A stretch of DNA of 21,559 bases, taken from contig DVMC01000210.1 of the NCBI GenBank assembly GCA_018715165.1, positions 1 to 21,559 of the forward strand, given 5' to 3'. Within the stretch, counting starts at the first letter, position 1. Every line of letters starts with the position of its first letter. This document shows, piece after piece, positions 21,393 to 21,559 of the stretch. The notes below the pieces were generated by a model that was not told where the DNA came from, ran no database searches, and was given only the letters and a program-made list of their open reading frames with translations. The position numbers were made by a program, and so were the translations under genes. Source of the DNA: Limiplasma pullistercoris (GTDB lineage Bacteria > Bacillota > Clostridia > Christensenellales > Aristaeellaceae).

Positions 21393-21559
21393 ATGCAGGA
21401 ATTTCGGGTCGGCATCATCGGCGCAACGGGCATGGTTGGGCAGCGGTTCACGCTGCTTTTGAAGGAGCATCCCTGGTTCAAGGTCACGTGCGTGGCGGCT
21501 TCCAGCCGCAGTGCCGGAAAGCCTTACGCCGAGGCGGTGGCGGGCCGCTGGGCCTTTCC
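21393..21559 (+). CDS. asd: Aspartate-semialdehyde dehydrogenase, N-terminal part (cut by window edge)
   Basis: The first 55 or so residues of aspartate-semialdehyde dehydrogenase, which reduces aspartyl phosphate to the semialdehyde with NADPH, leading to lysine/diaminopimelate, threonine and methionine. After MQEFRVGIIGATGMVGQRF (the GxxGxxG nucleotide-binding motif) come LLKEHPWFKVTCVAAS and SRSAGKPYAEAVAGRW. The HPWF and RSAGKPY stretches are typical of the archaeal/fungal-like branch of the enzyme also found in many Clostridia. The ATG at 21393 follows AAGGAAG about 12 bases upstream. The C-terminal part and active-site cysteine lie outside the window. Confidence 0.92.
   Translation, partial: MQEFRVGIIGATGMVGQRFTLLLKEHPWFKVTCVAASSRSAGKPYAEAVAGRWAF

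Overview
The window is GC-rich and gene-dense. It reads as a Firmicute, probably an uncultured or gut member of Clostridia. The evidence is the plsX-acpP-rnc cluster, strong AGGAGG-type ribosome binding sites, an ECF transporter S component, a DUF3842 protein next to Mrp/NBP35, a C_GCAxxG_C_C protein, and SigA-like promoters with 17-bp spacers. I see no IS element, prophage, CRISPR array, rRNA or tRNA.

Layout. (1) 1-5217, minus strand: a lipid and RNA housekeeping operon. It is headed by a very large membrane protein (disordered Pro/Gln-rich cytoplasmic part, one membrane span, two related beta-type domains, a Pro/Ser/Thr stalk and a PQQ-type propeller), followed by plsX, acpP and the 5' part of rnc. 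(2) 5587-7985, plus strand: a GMP-synthase-like protein whose glutaminase site and C-terminal tail are degenerate, then an M19 dipeptidase. A perfect 17-bp-stem bidirectional terminator follows. (3) 8041-17608: a complete Lsr-type autoinducer-2 (AI-2) uptake and processing locus, divergent as in enteric bacteria. lsrR-lsrK-cupin run on the minus strand and lsrA-lsrC-lsrD-lsrB-lsrF-mutarotase on the plus strand. (4) 17694-21098, minus strand: ECF S component, two-part P-loop kinase, DUF3842, Mrp/NBP35 ATPase and C_GCAxxG_C_C protein, with tight or overlapping junctions. (5) 21393 to the end, plus strand: the start of aspartate-semialdehyde dehydrogenase, divergent from operon 4.

How the Lsr genes should work together, from family knowledge: LsrB captures AI-2 outside the membrane, LsrACD imports it, LsrK phosphorylates it, phospho-AI-2 releases LsrR from DNA, and LsrF consumes the isomerised phospho-product by thiolysis. 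No gene in the window resembles the isomerase LsrG. Instead the two arms carry a RbsD/FucU-type mutarotase (last gene of the plus arm) and a small cupin (last gene of the minus arm). Both lsr promoters are clear, and a matching sequence block starts at about +1 of both transcripts in the same sense, so it is a good operator candidate.

Other points of interest: the degenerate GuaA paralogue, the fused kinase, and the leaders of the ECF gene (an arm able to pair with either its local partner or the ribosome binding site) and of asd (a nested stem followed by a T run). Functions of the cupin, mutarotase, GuaA-like protein, kinase N-terminal domain and large propeller protein are inferences.
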